Positions 43,931-53,030 of a stretch of DNA of 64,000 bases are shown piece by piece (the first letter of the stretch is position 1; each line of letters opens with the position of its first letter). A program made the translations under genes and the position numbers. The stretch spans positions 124,001 through 188,000 of the forward strand of contig JANOQN010000064.1 of assembly GCA_031422315.1 (NCBI GenBank). Reading direction: 5' to 3'. The stretch is from JANNYA01 sp031422315 (GTDB lineage Bacteria; Pseudomonadota; Gammaproteobacteria; Xanthomonadales; SZUA-5). Under the pieces are notes generated by a model, which worked only from the letters and a program-made list of their open reading frames with translations, was not told the origin of the DNA and searched no databases.

Positions 43931-46810
43931 ATGACGCAAGCAAGCCCACTCCATCAGCCGCATATTGCCCGTGATTTTAAAAGCCGCCATATTGGCCCAT
44001 CGCCAAGCGATGTGCAGGCAATGCTTAAGGCCGTTGGCGCCGAAAGTATGGAGGCGCTCATGCAAGCCACCGTACCTGCCAGCATCCGCATGCCAGGCGC
44101 GCTGAGCAGCATGGGCGAAGCAAGATCGGAAGTGCAGGCTTTAGCTAGGCTGCGTGAGTTAGCTAACAAAAATCAAGTCATGACCTCAATGATCGGCCAG
44201 GGCTACCACGGCACGCACACGCCAGGCGTCATATTGCGCAATATTCTGGAAAACCCAGCCTGGTACACCGCCTACACGCCGTACCAGCCAGAAATTTCAC
44301 AGGGCCGATTAGAAGCACTTCTAAACTTCCAAACTATGATTTGCGAGCTGACTGGACTTGATGTCGCGAACGCATCCTTGCTCGATGAATCAACCGCCGC
44401 CGCTGAAGCCATGGCAGTTGCGCAGCGCAGCGCAAAGCAAAAGTCGACCACGTTTTTCGTCGATGAAAACTGTCATCCGCAAACCATCGCGCTCCTACAA
44501 ACCCGCGCTGAGCCACTCGGCTGGCAGCTGCTGATTGGCAATCCTGACACCGATTTGACAGCCGATTCCGTATTCGGCGCAATTTATCAATACCCAGGCA
44601 GCTTTGGTGACGTGCGTGACTACCGCGCGAGCGTGGCTAAGCTCAAAGCCGCAGGCGGCATTGCGATATTTGCAGCTGACCCGCTTGCACTAGCAATGCT
44701 GACTCCGCCCGGTGAACTAGGCGCGGATATTGCCATCGGCACCACGCAGCGCTTTGGCGTGCCAATGGGCTACGGCGGCCCGCACGCAGCGTACATGGCG
44801 GTAAAAGATTCGCTTAAGCGCGCCTTGCCGGGCCGATTGATTGGCGTGTCGATTGATTCGCGCGGACAGCCTGCGTATCGGCTTAGCTTGCAAACGCGCG
44901 AGCAGCATATTCGCCGTGAAAAGGCGACCTCGAACATTTGCACGGCTCAAGTATTATTGGCGGTGATGGCGTCGATGTACGCCGTTTATCACGGCCCAGA
45001 AGGCTTGAACGCGATTGCCAGAGACGTACACGCGAGCGCTGCCAAGCTCGCCGTCGGCTTGCGCAAGCTGGGTTTTGCGCCTGAGCAATCGGCTTTTTTC
45101 GATGCGTTTAGCGTCAAAGTCGGCGGCAAACAGGCTGAAATTGTGGCGCGTGCACTGGCCTCGAAGATCAATTTCCGCCTGATTGGCACGGATCGGCTTG
45201 GCATAACCGTCGATGAAACCACCACACCAGAGCACCTAGAAGCCGTCTGGCGCGCATTTGGCGGCGATATCAAAGCGGCGTCGATTGAAGCGGGTGCCGA
45301 AGGCGCATTGCCAAGCGCGCTAATTCGCCACGGCGCCTGTTTGAAGCATCCAATATTCTCCAAGTATCGCTCTGAAACGGAAATGCTGCGCTATATCCGC
45401 AAGCTTTCCGATCGCGATTTAGCATTGGATCGGGCAATGATTCCGCTAGGTTCCTGCACCATGAAGCTCAATGCCACGTCCGAGATGATTCCAGTCACTT
45501 GGCCCGAATTCGCTAACTTACATCCGCTTGCGCCGCTCAATCAGGCCACTGGCTATCTGGAGCTTATGGAAGATCTCAAGCGCTGGCTAGTTGAGATCAC
45601 CGGCTATGACGCCGTAAGCTTGCAACCCAATTCCGGCGCGCAGGGCGAATACGCCGGGCTGCTCGCGATCCGCGGCTATCATCTATCCAGGGGCGATGTG
45701 CAGCGCAAAATCTGCTTGATTCCATCGTCCGCGCACGGCACCAATCCAGCTTCAGCACATATGGTTGGTATGGATGTCGTAGTGGTTAATTGCGATATCG
45801 AGGGCAATGTTGACTTAGCAGATTTGACCGCAAAAGCGCAGCTGCATTCAGCGAATTTAGCCGCGCTAATGGTGACGTATCCATCCACCCATGGCGTGTT
45901 TGAAGAGCATATCCGGGAAATTTGCGACGTCGTGCATTTACACGGCGGGCAAGTCTATATGGACGGCGCCAACATGAACGCGCAAGTTGGATTGAGCCAG
46001 CCTGGGCAATTTGGTGCGGACGTATCGCATTTGAATCTGCACAAGACCTTTTGCATTCCGCACGGCGGCGGCGGCCCGGGCGTTGGCCCGATTGGCGTCA
46101 AAGCACATCTCGCACCGTTTTTACCGGGCCATCCGGCACTTGATGGCAGCACCGCAAAAGTTGGCCCGGTATCCGGTGCGCCGTTTGGCTCGTCCGCTAT
46201 TTTGCCCATCTCTTACGCCTATATTTTGATGATGGGCGGCGATGGCCTGCGCTACGCGACCGAGGTGGCGATTTTGTCAGCGAACTATATGGCAGTGCGC
46301 TTAGATCCGCACTTTCCGGTGCTGTACAAAAACCACAATGGCCGCGTCGCGCACGAATGTATTATCGATCCGCGCAAGTTTAAGGACGTCAATGGTGTCA
46401 GCGTGGATGATATTGCTAAGCGCTTGATCGACTATGGCTTTCACGCACCGACGATGAGCTTCCCGGTTGCTGGCACACTGATGATTGAGCCGACCGAATC
46501 AGAAGCTAAAGTCGAGATTGATCGTTTTTGCGATGCGATGATCGCGATTCGCTCTGAGATAGCCGAGATTGAAGCAGGCCGTATGACATCAGAGTCCAGC
46601 CCGCTCCGGCATGCGCCGCACACCGTGCATGATTTAGTCGATCCGAACTGGTCACGCGCCTATACGCGCGAACAGGCGGTGTTTCCAAGCGGCGTGGCGC
46701 GCACTGACAAATACTGGTGCCCAGTCGGGCGGGTGGACAACGTCTATGGTGATCGCAATTTGATTTGCACCTGCCCATCGCCTGAGGAATATCGAGAGCT
46801 AGCGGCTTGA
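43931..46810 (+). CDS. gcvP: Glycine dehydrogenase (decarboxylating), P-protein of the glycine cleavage system
   Basis: A 959-residue fused P-protein (alpha and beta halves in one chain). It begins with FKSRHIGPSPSDVQAML. PLP attaches to Lys705 in LNLHKTFCIPHGGGGPGVG. The enzyme releases CO2 from glycine and passes aminomethyl to lipoyl-GcvH. gcvT and gcvH are not in the window. The 185-bp upstream region shows no recognisable tandem glycine riboswitch. The lptF gene starts within its stop codon region (TTGA overlap). Confidence 0.97.
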   Translation: MTQASPLHQPHIARDFKSRHIGPSPSDVQAMLKAVGAESMEALMQATVPASIRMPGALSSMGEARSEVQALARLRELANKNQVMTSMIGQGYHGTHTPGVILRNILENPAWYTAYTPYQPEISQGRLEALLNFQTMICELTGLDVANASLLDESTAAAEAMAVAQRSAKQKSTTFFVDENCHPQTIALLQTRAEPLGWQLLIGNPDTDLTADSVFGAIYQYPGSFGDVRDYRASVAKLKAAGGIAIFAADPLALAMLTPPGELGADIAIGTTQRFGVPMGYGGPHAAYMAVKDSLKRALPGRLIGVSIDSRGQPAYRLSLQTREQHIRREKATSNICTAQVLLAVMASMYAVYHGPEGLNAIARDVHASAAKLAVGLRKLGFAPEQSAFFDAFSVKVGGKQAEIVARALASKINFRLIGTDRLGITVDETTTPEHLEAVWRAFGGDIKAASIEAGAEGALPSALIRHGACLKHPIFSKYRSETEMLRYIRKLSDRDLALDRAMIPLGSCTMKLNATSEMIPVTWPEFANLHPLAPLNQATGYLELMEDLKRWLVEITGYDAVSLQPNSGAQGEYAGLLAIRGYHLSRGDVQRKICLIPSSAHGTNPASAHMVGMDVVVVNCDIEGNVDLADLTAKAQLHSANLAALMVTYPSTHGVFEEHIREICDVVHLHGGQVYMDGANMNAQVGLSQPGQFGADVSHLNLHKTFCIPHGGGGPGVGPIGVKAHLAPFLPGHPALDGSTAKVGPVSGAPFGSSAILPISYAYILMMGGDGLRYATEVAILSANYMAVRLDPHFPVLYKNHNGRVAHECIIDPRKFKDVNGVSVDDIAKRLIDYGFHAPTMSFPVAGTLMIEPTESEAKVEIDRFCDAMIAIRSEIAEIEAGRMTSESSPLRHAPHTVHDLVDPNWSRAYTREQAVFPSGVARTDKYWCPVGRVDNVYGDRNLICTCPSPEEYRELAA

Positions 46811-47919
46811 GCGCTCGCAGTAGCCCGATCCTAACGCGATATTTAGTCAAAGAAATCCGCAGCGCTATGATCGGCGCTGCGCTTTTGCTGATTGTGGTGA
46901 TTTTTAGCGGGCTGCTGACGGCGGTGCTGGACAAAATTGCGCGCGGTTCACTGCCCGCAACGTTGCTGTTTTCGCAAATGCTGCTGAGGGTGCCGCGCGC
47001 GCTGATTTTATTGCTGCCGCTCGCGGGCTTTTTAGGCGTCATTATGGCGTTCACCCGGCTGTATCGAGATTCGGAAATGGCGGTGCTGCGCGCGGCAGGC
47101 TTTTCTGAGCTAGGTTTATTGCGCCCGGTTTGGGTATTTGCACTCCCGTTAGCGCTGCTGCTGGCGGTGGTTTCACTCTACATTGCACCAACCGCGCAGC
47201 GCATTGCGATTGATCAAGTGCAGCTTGCGAATCGGCAAGTTGCGGTGGCGGGCTTGGAACCCGGCCGCTTTGTTGAGCTGCGCGGCGGCGCGGTGGTCTA
47301 TGCCGGCGCACTTGAGCAAGAAAAAAGCTTCACCGACGTGTTCGTCGCGCGGGAAACCGAAGACGGCGAGCTGCAAGTCGTGCGCGCTGAGCGCGGCTTC
47401 GTTGGTAATCAGGGCGGCAATAGCGCGGCTGAATTAACCTTGCTCAACGGCGAACGCACGGCTGTCAATCTAACGAATAATGATAGCGAACGCGCATTTT
47501 TTGAACGCGCGCAAATTGCATTGCCAGAATCCTTGCAAAACCAAGACACCAGCTATTCGATTGATGATTTGCCAGTGCAGGATTTGCTAACCAATCGCGC
47601 TGGCCGAGCTGAGTTAGAAGGCCGAATTGGCGTACCGCTAATGCTGCTATTGCTGATGCTGATGGCGCCAGCGCTCGCCAGAAGCGCACCGAGGCAGGTT
47701 CGCTATGATCGTATCGTGATTGGCGTGTTACTGTATTTGGTTTATTCGCAAACGCTAGAACTGGCGAAAAAAAGTTTTGCGCTAGGCCGTACGCCCGATT
47801 GGCTTGGCACTTGGTGGGTACACGCGCTGTTCGCTATTGCATTGTTATTTGCTTATCGTCAGCAAATAGCGGCTTATTTTAGAACGCGTCAATTTTTGTC
47901 GCAGCTGCAACGCGCGTGA
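46807..47919 (+). CDS. lptF: LPS export ABC transporter permease LptF
   Basis: A 370-residue inner-membrane permease of the LptB2FG machine that extracts LPS. TMs lie at about residues 15-40, 55-80, 100-122 and in three C-terminal helices (270-355), with a periplasmic beta-jellyroll between (LEPGRFVELRGGAVVYAGAL). Typical motifs are RAGRAELEGRIGVPLMLLLLMLMA. I accept TTG 46807 because no later start preserves TM1; it overlaps the gcvP TGA. Its TGA overlaps the lptG ATG by one base. Confidence 0.9.
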   Translation: MSARSSPILTRYLVKEIRSAMIGAALLLIVVIFSGLLTAVLDKIARGSLPATLLFSQMLLRVPRALILLLPLAGFLGVIMAFTRLYRDSEMAVLRAAGFSELGLLRPVWVFALPLALLLAVVSLYIAPTAQRIAIDQVQLANRQVAVAGLEPGRFVELRGGAVVYAGALEQEKSFTDVFVARETEDGELQVVRAERGFVGNQGGNSAAELTLLNGERTAVNLTNNDSERAFFERAQIALPESLQNQDTSYSIDDLPVQDLLTNRAGRAELEGRIGVPLMLLLLMLMAPALARSAPRQVRYDRIVIGVLLYLVYSQTLELAKKSFALGRTPDWLGTWWVHALFAIALLFAYRQQIAAYFRTRQFLSQLQRA

Positions 47920-48983
47920 TGAGCGCCAGCAGCCGGCTTGTTATTCGATCGGTCATTCCGATGGTGCTGGTCGCCTGGCTGGTGCTGATTGCGATCATGA
48001 CGCTGCTGGAGCTAAAAGACCAGCTAGCCGCTAGCGAGAGTAAAGATATCAGCACCGTGCTGGGCATTATTTTACTGACCACACCGCGGCGCGCCTATGA
48101 ATATTTCGTCTACTCAGCGGTAATCGGCAGCGCGATTGGTTTGGGCCAGCTAGCACAAAGCAGTGAGCTGATCGCGCTACGCGCGGTCGGCGTTTCCAAG
48201 CTTAAGATCGTTGGCTCGGCGCTGTTTGGCGTGTTTTTAGTCACGCTGGTAGCGTTTTTTATCGCGGAATTTTTGAGCGCGCCCGGCGAGCGGCGCGCGC
48301 AAGCGCTGGCCTCCGGTAATGCCGGACGCGATATAGGCGTAGGAAATAAAAGCGGGCTTTGGCTAAAAGACGGCAGCAGCTTTGTCAACGCGCGCCGAGC
48401 CGTATTGAGTGATTCTGGTAAACCAGTCGAGCTTTGGGATGTTCGATTATTGAATTTCGACGCCAAAGGCCACCTAATTGCGTTGACGCTCGCGCAAACC
48501 GCCACTTTTGAGAATGGCGGCTGGCTGCTTAAAAACATTACACGAGCGGGCTTGGATGGCGCACCGTCTAGCAAAGCGACCGAGCTGGCTTGGGTAACGG
48601 GTTTGCGCCCGGAGCAAATTGCTTCCCGCACGCTGCGGCCGGCGCGCCAATCGCTACAAGAGATTTGGTTGAATTTGAACTATGCGCGCGCCAATAATTT
48701 GGACTCACAAGGTTTTTCCGCCGCGCTCTGGCAGCGCTTGACGTTTCCGCTCTCGGTCTTGGCGCTCGCCTTGGCCACCACGCCGTTCGCATTTGCCTCG
48801 CTTCGAACTGGCGGCTTAGGGCGCAGCATTTTCGTAGGCATGATGCTAGCAGTAGTTTTTTTCGTGCTGCAAAAAATGATCGTCAGCCTGTTTGACACCT
48901 ACGGCTGGAGCATGGCAATAGCATATTTTTTACCTGCATCATTGATCGCTGGATTTAGTTTTTGGCGATTGCAAAAAGATTAA
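47919..48983 (+). CDS. lptG: LPS export ABC transporter permease LptG
   Basis: A 354-residue partner of LptF from ATG 47919 (a GTG three bases earlier is also in frame). It has N-terminal TM, FVYSAVIGSAIGLGQLAQSSELIALRAVGVSKLKI (the conserved cytoplasmic coupling loop), a periplasmic jellyroll and three C-terminal TMs (LALATTPFAFASLRTGGLGRSIFVGMMLAVVFFVLQK). LptF and LptG pass LPS to LptC/LptA. Convergent with the DUF2796 gene with 30 bp between stops. Confidence 0.93.
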   Translation: MSASSRLVIRSVIPMVLVAWLVLIAIMTLLELKDQLAASESKDISTVLGIILLTTPRRAYEYFVYSAVIGSAIGLGQLAQSSELIALRAVGVSKLKIVGSALFGVFLVTLVAFFIAEFLSAPGERRAQALASGNAGRDIGVGNKSGLWLKDGSSFVNARRAVLSDSGKPVELWDVRLLNFDAKGHLIALTLAQTATFENGGWLLKNITRAGLDGAPSSKATELAWVTGLRPEQIASRTLRPARQSLQEIWLNLNYARANNLDSQGFSAALWQRLTFPLSVLALALATTPFAFASLRTGGLGRSIFVGMMLAVVFFVLQKMIVSLFDTYGWSMAIAYFLPASLIAGFSFWRLQKD

Positions 48984-49013
48984 TTGCAATCCCGCTACTG
49001 TAAAGGGCGGTGA

Positions 49014-49556
49014 TTACAGCCCAAACTTAAAATCCTGATTCGTTAGTCGCTTAGCCAGCTGTTTGGTGTCGGTAATTCCCTGTAAGTCGACGGTGTCGAG
49101 CGATGCAAATGTGGCAAATAAGCGCAGTTCAATAGCGTTTAGCTGAGTTAAATCGTCGGCTTGTGTGCAGGTAAATTGCAAGTTTACTTCGACATTTGTA
49201 TGTGCAGAGCTGGCCTCGCCTGCGTGCTCACGGCTGTGCTCGGCGTCATCCGCGCCGCCATCTGATCGCGCCGCGCTGTTCGTCACAAGCGTGCAACCTG
49301 CGCTGGATGGCAATACTAGCCAGCTGCCTGATTTGAGCGTCGCTAGTGCTTTTTGCTCTGCGGCAATTTCCTCGGTAGATTTTGCCGCATATTCGAAGCC
49401 CCAAAAGCTTTCCGCTGGCGCGTACAGTGCAATTTCAAGCGCTGAATCAATAAGCGCGACGCTCATTTGTGCGGCGCCGTGTACATGTGCGGTTTGCCCC
49501 TGCGCAATTGTTGATCCTGCAACCACTAGACTTGCCCAAGCTAAAAGTTGACGCAT
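49014..49556 (-). CDS. DUF2796 (ZrgA-like) periplasmic zinc-binding protein
   Basis: A 180-residue protein with signal peptide (MRQLLAWASLVVAGSTIAQGQ) and the DUF2796 hallmarks: H24-V-H26-G right after cleavage, ALEIALYAPAESFWGFEY, SSAGC, a His-containing acidic loop (EHSREHAGEASSAH, about 108-121) and a conserved C-terminus LTNQDFKF. The family includes ZrgA and PA4063, Zur-regulated periplasmic Zn(II) binders. A good AAAGGA ribosome site precedes the ATG. A Zur-like box lies 61 bp upstream. It stands apart from the other zinc genes at 16.7-25.4 kb. Confidence 0.85.
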   Translation of the reverse strand: MRQLLAWASLVVAGSTIAQGQTAHVHGAAQMSVALIDSALEIALYAPAESFWGFEYAAKSTEEIAAEQKALATLKSGSWLVLPSSAGCTLVTNSAARSDGGADDAEHSREHAGEASSAHTNVEVNLQFTCTQADDLTQLNAIELRLFATFASLDTVDLQGITDTKQLAKRLTNQDFKFGL

Positions 49557-49617
49557 AAAATTTCCTTTTGGCTGATAGAATTAATGGATAGAGACGCTAC
49601 GACGCATTGCTTTGTTT

Positions 49618-49632
49618 CGTTATAAAGTAACG
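49618..49632. promoter_or_regulatory. Weaker Zur-like box upstream of the DUF2796 gene
   Basis: CGTTATAAAGTAACG contains GTTATAAAGTAAC, which matches the Zur core GTTATAATATAAC at 11 of 13 positions read on the plus strand. It is 61 bp upstream of the DUF2796 ATG and 72 bp upstream of the divergent lipoprotein ATG, so either could be the target. The match is weaker than the two sites at 16.7 and 19.9 kb, but the gene downstream is of a Zur-regulated family. Confidence 0.5.
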
Positions 49633-49704
49633 CAAGCTAGAGGTCAAACACTTGCAGTCGCAGCGTTTAGCGTTGACACTTCAACGCCACCAATCGGGAA
49701 AGTT

Positions 49705-50130
49705 ATGAACGGGATTATCAAGGCATTATTGATAGCAACTGCGCTACTGCTATCTGGCTGCGCAACGGATATCCGCAGTAAGGCAGATCGCCTAGAAGCG
49801 ACCATGCTCGGCTATGAACGCGCGGTGCGCTGGGGCAATATGGCCGAAGCGATGCAGTTTTTAGATCCAACTAGCGACGCTGCGATGGCCATGAAACCAC
49901 TAGAGCTAGAGCGCTGGGCGCAATTTGACGTCAAAGGTTATCGCAAACAATCCGGCGCGCTTGTAGATGATGCAGGCATCGCGCGGCAAGCGGTTGAGAT
50001 CGAGCTGCTTAATCGCCATACGCAAACGCCAAGAACAGTGCTGGATCGACAAGAGTGGAAGTTCGACAAAGAATCCGGACAATGGCGATTGATCAGCGGT
50101 TTACCGATTCTCCAACAGTCAAATAACTAA
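49705..50130 (+). CDS. Small lipoprotein of unknown function
   Basis: A 141-residue protein from ATG 49705, where a lipoprotein signal begins (MNGIIKALLIATALLLSGC; lipidated Cys19) after a GGGAAAG ribosome site. The mature part has a helical segment (SKADRLEATMLGYERAVRWGNMAEAMQFLD) and a C-terminal NTF2-like or sheet segment ending QEWKFDKESGQWRLISGLP, reminiscent of small gammaproteobacterial lipoproteins, but I cannot assign a function. It lies divergent from the DUF2796 gene and just before parA. Confidence 0.7.
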   Translation: MNGIIKALLIATALLLSGCATDIRSKADRLEATMLGYERAVRWGNMAEAMQFLDPTSDAAMAMKPLELERWAQFDVKGYRKQSGALVDDAGIARQAVEIELLNRHTQTPRTVLDRQEWKFDKESGQWRLISGLPILQQSNN

Positions 50131-50149
50131 TCAAAATCAGAGGCTCAGC

Positions 50150-50914
50150 ATGATTCGAGTGGTGTTTAATCAAAAAGGCGGCGTTGGTAAAAGCACGATT
50201 ACCAGCAATTTGGCGGCCATTTCCGCAGCCAGCGGGCAGTCGACTTTGCTGATCGACTTAGACGCGCAGGGTAATAGCTCGCATTACGTTTTAGGGCATG
50301 GAACGCAGCCTGAGCAAAGCGTAGCCGGGTTTTTTGCAGAAGCTTTGAATGGCCGCGCAAAAGCGTCAGAACCAGAGAGCTTTATAACGCCCAGCCCGTG
50401 GGAGAATTTATCGGTCATGGCGGCATCGCCAGAGCTGTCGGATTTACAAGGCAAGCTTGAAGCAAAATTGAAGATATTCAAGCTCAAAGAAGCGCTAGAA
50501 GTGCTGAAAAAAACCTATAAATCGATCTGGATTGATACGCCGCCAGCGCTGAATTTTTACTCGCTTTCTGCATTGATCGCGGCTGATCGCGTTTTGGTGC
50601 CGTTTGACTGCGATGATTTTTCCCGCCAAGCGCTGTACCGGCTTCTCGAAAACGTAGAAGAAATTCGCGCTGATCACAACAAGAAACTGAAAGTTGAGGG
50701 CATTGTGGTGAATCAGTTTTCTGCGCGTTCGAATTTGCCGCAGCGCGTAGTCGACGAGTTAAAAGCTGAAAAATTGCCGGTGTTGGAGCCGTATTTGTCG
50801 AGTTCGATTCGCATCAAGGAAAGCCACGAGCTGTGCAGGCCGCTGATTTATTTGGAGCCAGCTCACAAAGTGGCACAAGAATATATGGCGCTTTGGAAGG
50901 CGTTGAAGAAATAG
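50150..50914 (+). CDS. ParA-family ATPase (orphan)
   Basis: A 254-residue Walker-type ATPase with deviant Walker A KGGVGKST (signature Lys), the LIDLDAQGNSS Walker A' region, and IWIDTPPALNFYSLSALIAADRVLVP. ParB is not adjacent and no parS-like site is noticed, so this is an orphan ParA/Soj-like positioning ATPase (for example for a large protein complex) rather than the main chromosome-partition pair. It follows the lipoprotein gene by 19 bp with the same direction. Confidence 0.88.
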   Translation: MIRVVFNQKGGVGKSTITSNLAAISAASGQSTLLIDLDAQGNSSHYVLGHGTQPEQSVAGFFAEALNGRAKASEPESFITPSPWENLSVMAASPELSDLQGKLEAKLKIFKLKEALEVLKKTYKSIWIDTPPALNFYSLSALIAADRVLVPFDCDDFSRQALYRLLENVEEIRADHNKKLKVEGIVVNQFSARSNLPQRVVDELKAEKLPVLEPYLSSSIRIKESHELCRPLIYLEPAHKVAQEYMALWKALKK

Positions 50915-51059
50915 CAAATTAACCTAATCTCGACAAACCAATTCGTTCAATGAACCAAAACACTTTTTCAAAGCAATGATAAATCCGCTGCATTGACAAA
51001 CTTGCACCGCACCCCGAACATACGGCTCGTTCCAAGGGTGCAATGCCCTTAGATTTCGT

Positions 51060-51135
51060 TGGGGTATCGCCAAGTTGGTAAGGCAACGGATTTTGATTCC
51101 GTCATTCCTAGGTTCGAGTCCTAGTACCCCAGCCA
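51060..51135 (+). tRNA. tRNA-Gln (anticodon TTG)
   Basis: A complete 76-nt cloverleaf: acceptor TGGGGTA (51060-51066) pairs with TACCCCA (51125-51131), discriminator G and encoded CCA follow. The anticodon stem ACGGA/TCCGT encloses loop TTTTGAT with anticodon TTG at 51093-51095. The T arm CTAGG-TTCGAGT-CCTAG is intact. A TTGACA hexamer at 50993-50998 may be the -35 box, with a weak -10. It lies 18 bp before prs, a neighbourhood typical of gammaproteobacteria. Confidence 0.96.
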
Positions 51136-51153
51136 TTTATAGCGAACCCATTC

Positions 51154-52122
51154 ATGACCGATTCGTTTTCTCCTGACAGCCTCATGCTGTTCGCCGGTAA
51201 CGGCAACTTGCGCTTTGCGCAGACGATTTCCGCCTCGCTCAACGTTCCACTTGGCAGAGCCAACGTCAGCCGCTTTAGTGATGGCGAAGTGTCAGTCGAA
51301 ATTTTAGAACACGTCCGCGGCCAGCGGGTATTCGTCATTCAGCCAACCTGCGCGCCGGCCGCTGATAACTTGATGGAGCTGCTGGTGATGGTCGATGCAC
51401 TCAAGCGTGCTTCTGCGAGCAACGTAACGGCGGTGGTGCCGTACTTTGGCTATGCCCGGCAGGATCGTCGACCCCGCAATGCGCGCGTGCCAATTACCGC
51501 AAAAGTGGCGGCCAAAATGATCGAAGCGGTCGGCACTGATCGCGTTGTAACGGTCGAGCTGCATGCCGATCAAATCCAAGGTTTTTTTGATCGACCACTG
51601 GATAATTTGTATGCATCGCCGGTCATTTTGGCGGATATTTGGCGCCATCACGATACCGAAAATCTAGTGATCGTGTCACCCGATGTAGGCGGCGTGGTGC
51701 GCGCGCGTGCCATTGCAAAGCGCATGGACGATGCTGATTTGGCGATTATCGACAAACGCCGCCCGAAGGCGAACGAGTCAGTCGTAATGAATATCATCGG
51801 CGATGTGGAAGGCAAAACTTGTGTATTGATTGACGATATCGTTGACACCGCCGGTACGCTGTGTGCAGCCGCGGCCGCGTTGAAAGCGCAGGGTGCCTCG
51901 CGCGTGGTCGCGTATTGCGTGCATCCGGTATTTTCGGGCGCAGCAGTCAACAATATAGAAAAAAGCTTTATCGATGAAATGGTGGTAACGGACACGATTC
52001 CGCTGCGCAGCGACGCGGCTGCGTGCCGTAAAATTCGGGTTATTTCGATTACCGATATCGTGGCGGAAACGATACGCCGTATTGCTGATGGACAATCGGT
52101 TAGTTCGCTGTTTACCGATTAG
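51154..52122 (+). CDS. prs: Ribose-phosphate pyrophosphokinase
   Basis: A 322-residue enzyme that makes PRPP from ribose 5-phosphate and ATP for nucleotide, His and Trp synthesis. Motifs: SLMLFAGNGNLRFAQTI, FSDGEVSVEI, YFGYARQDRR (ATP/flexible loop) and the PRPP-binding loop CVLIDDIVDTAGTLCAAA. Length matches the hexameric bacterial family. It follows tRNA-Gln directly, so it may share its promoter; panB begins 61 bp later. Confidence 0.97.
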   Translation: MTDSFSPDSLMLFAGNGNLRFAQTISASLNVPLGRANVSRFSDGEVSVEILEHVRGQRVFVIQPTCAPAADNLMELLVMVDALKRASASNVTAVVPYFGYARQDRRPRNARVPITAKVAAKMIEAVGTDRVVTVELHADQIQGFFDRPLDNLYASPVILADIWRHHDTENLVIVSPDVGGVVRARAIAKRMDDADLAIIDKRRPKANESVVMNIIGDVEGKTCVLIDDIVDTAGTLCAAAAALKAQGASRVVAYCVHPVFSGAAVNNIEKSFIDEMVVTDTIPLRSDAAACRKIRVISITDIVAETIRRIADGQSVSSLFTD

Positions 52123-52183
52123 GTAACGAACTAGTCGTTCTCACATAATTTATTTTGGATATTCGCGCAAATAAGGATTTTTT

Positions 52184-53020
52184 ATGAGCTACGGCGCTGA
52201 TCCAACATTAAATGAGCGGGCCACAGCTGTGCCCGCCAAAGTAAATGTACCAAGTTTGTCAGCTTTCAAAGCGCGCGCTGAAAAGCTAGCGATGATGACC
52301 GCGTATGATTTTACTTTTGCCAGTTTGTTAGATCGAATCGGTATGGATTTGCTACTGGTGGGTGATTCGCTTGGAATGGTGCTGCAAGGTGATGCTAGTA
52401 CGATGGCCGTCACCACTGAACACATTGCCTACCACACCAAAGCGGTGGCGAAAGCGGCAAAACGCGCGCTGGTAATTGCCGATATGCCAGCGTTGAGCTA
52501 CGCCACGCTAGAGCGCGCTTTGCAGACCAGTCAAACGTTGCTCGCTGCTGGCGCGCAAATGCTCAAGCTCGAAGGTGCGGGCCCGATGATCGACATCACC
52601 GCGCAGCTGTGCGCGCGTGACGTGCCGATTTGCGGGCATTTGGGCTTGACGCCGCAATCGCTGCATAAGCTTGGCGGCTTCAAAGTGCAGGCGCAGGGGA
52701 GCGCGGCCGCCGAGCAATTACTGCAAGACGCGCTCGCGCTGGAACGCGCAGGTATATCGCTGTTAGTGCTTGAATGCGTGCCATCTAGCGTTGCCAAGAC
52801 AGTATCTAGCCAGCTGCGCATTCCCACGATTGGCATTGGCGCCGGTCCAGATTGCGATGGTCAAGTGCTGGTGCTGCACGATGCGCTGGGTTTAGGTACG
52901 CACCGGCGTCCGAAATTCGTGAAAAATTTCGCCGAAATGGCTAACCCCGAGCAAGCCTTACGAAACTACGTGCTTGAGGTTAAATCAGGCGCATTTCCAG
53001 GGCCCGAGCATCAGTATTAG
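52184..53020 (+). CDS. panB: 3-methyl-2-oxobutanoate hydroxymethyltransferase
   Basis: A 278-residue TIM-barrel enzyme that adds a hydroxymethyl group to alpha-ketoisovalerate, the first committed step to pantoate in CoA biosynthesis. Motifs: KLAMMTAYDFTFASLLDRIGMDLLLVGDSLGMVLQG, GHLGLTPQSLHKLGGFKVQ, LVLECVPSSVAK and GIGAGPDCDGQVLVLHDALG. The Mg-binding Asp residues are present. panC starts 10 bp after its stop, forming a panBC unit. Confidence 0.97.
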   Translation: MSYGADPTLNERATAVPAKVNVPSLSAFKARAEKLAMMTAYDFTFASLLDRIGMDLLLVGDSLGMVLQGDASTMAVTTEHIAYHTKAVAKAAKRALVIADMPALSYATLERALQTSQTLLAAGAQMLKLEGAGPMIDITAQLCARDVPICGHLGLTPQSLHKLGGFKVQAQGSAAAEQLLQDALALERAGISLLVLECVPSSVAKTVSSQLRIPTIGIGAGPDCDGQVLVLHDALGLGTHRRPKFVKNFAEMANPEQALRNYVLEVKSGAFPGPEHQY

Positions 53021-53030
53021 CGAGGCAAAA

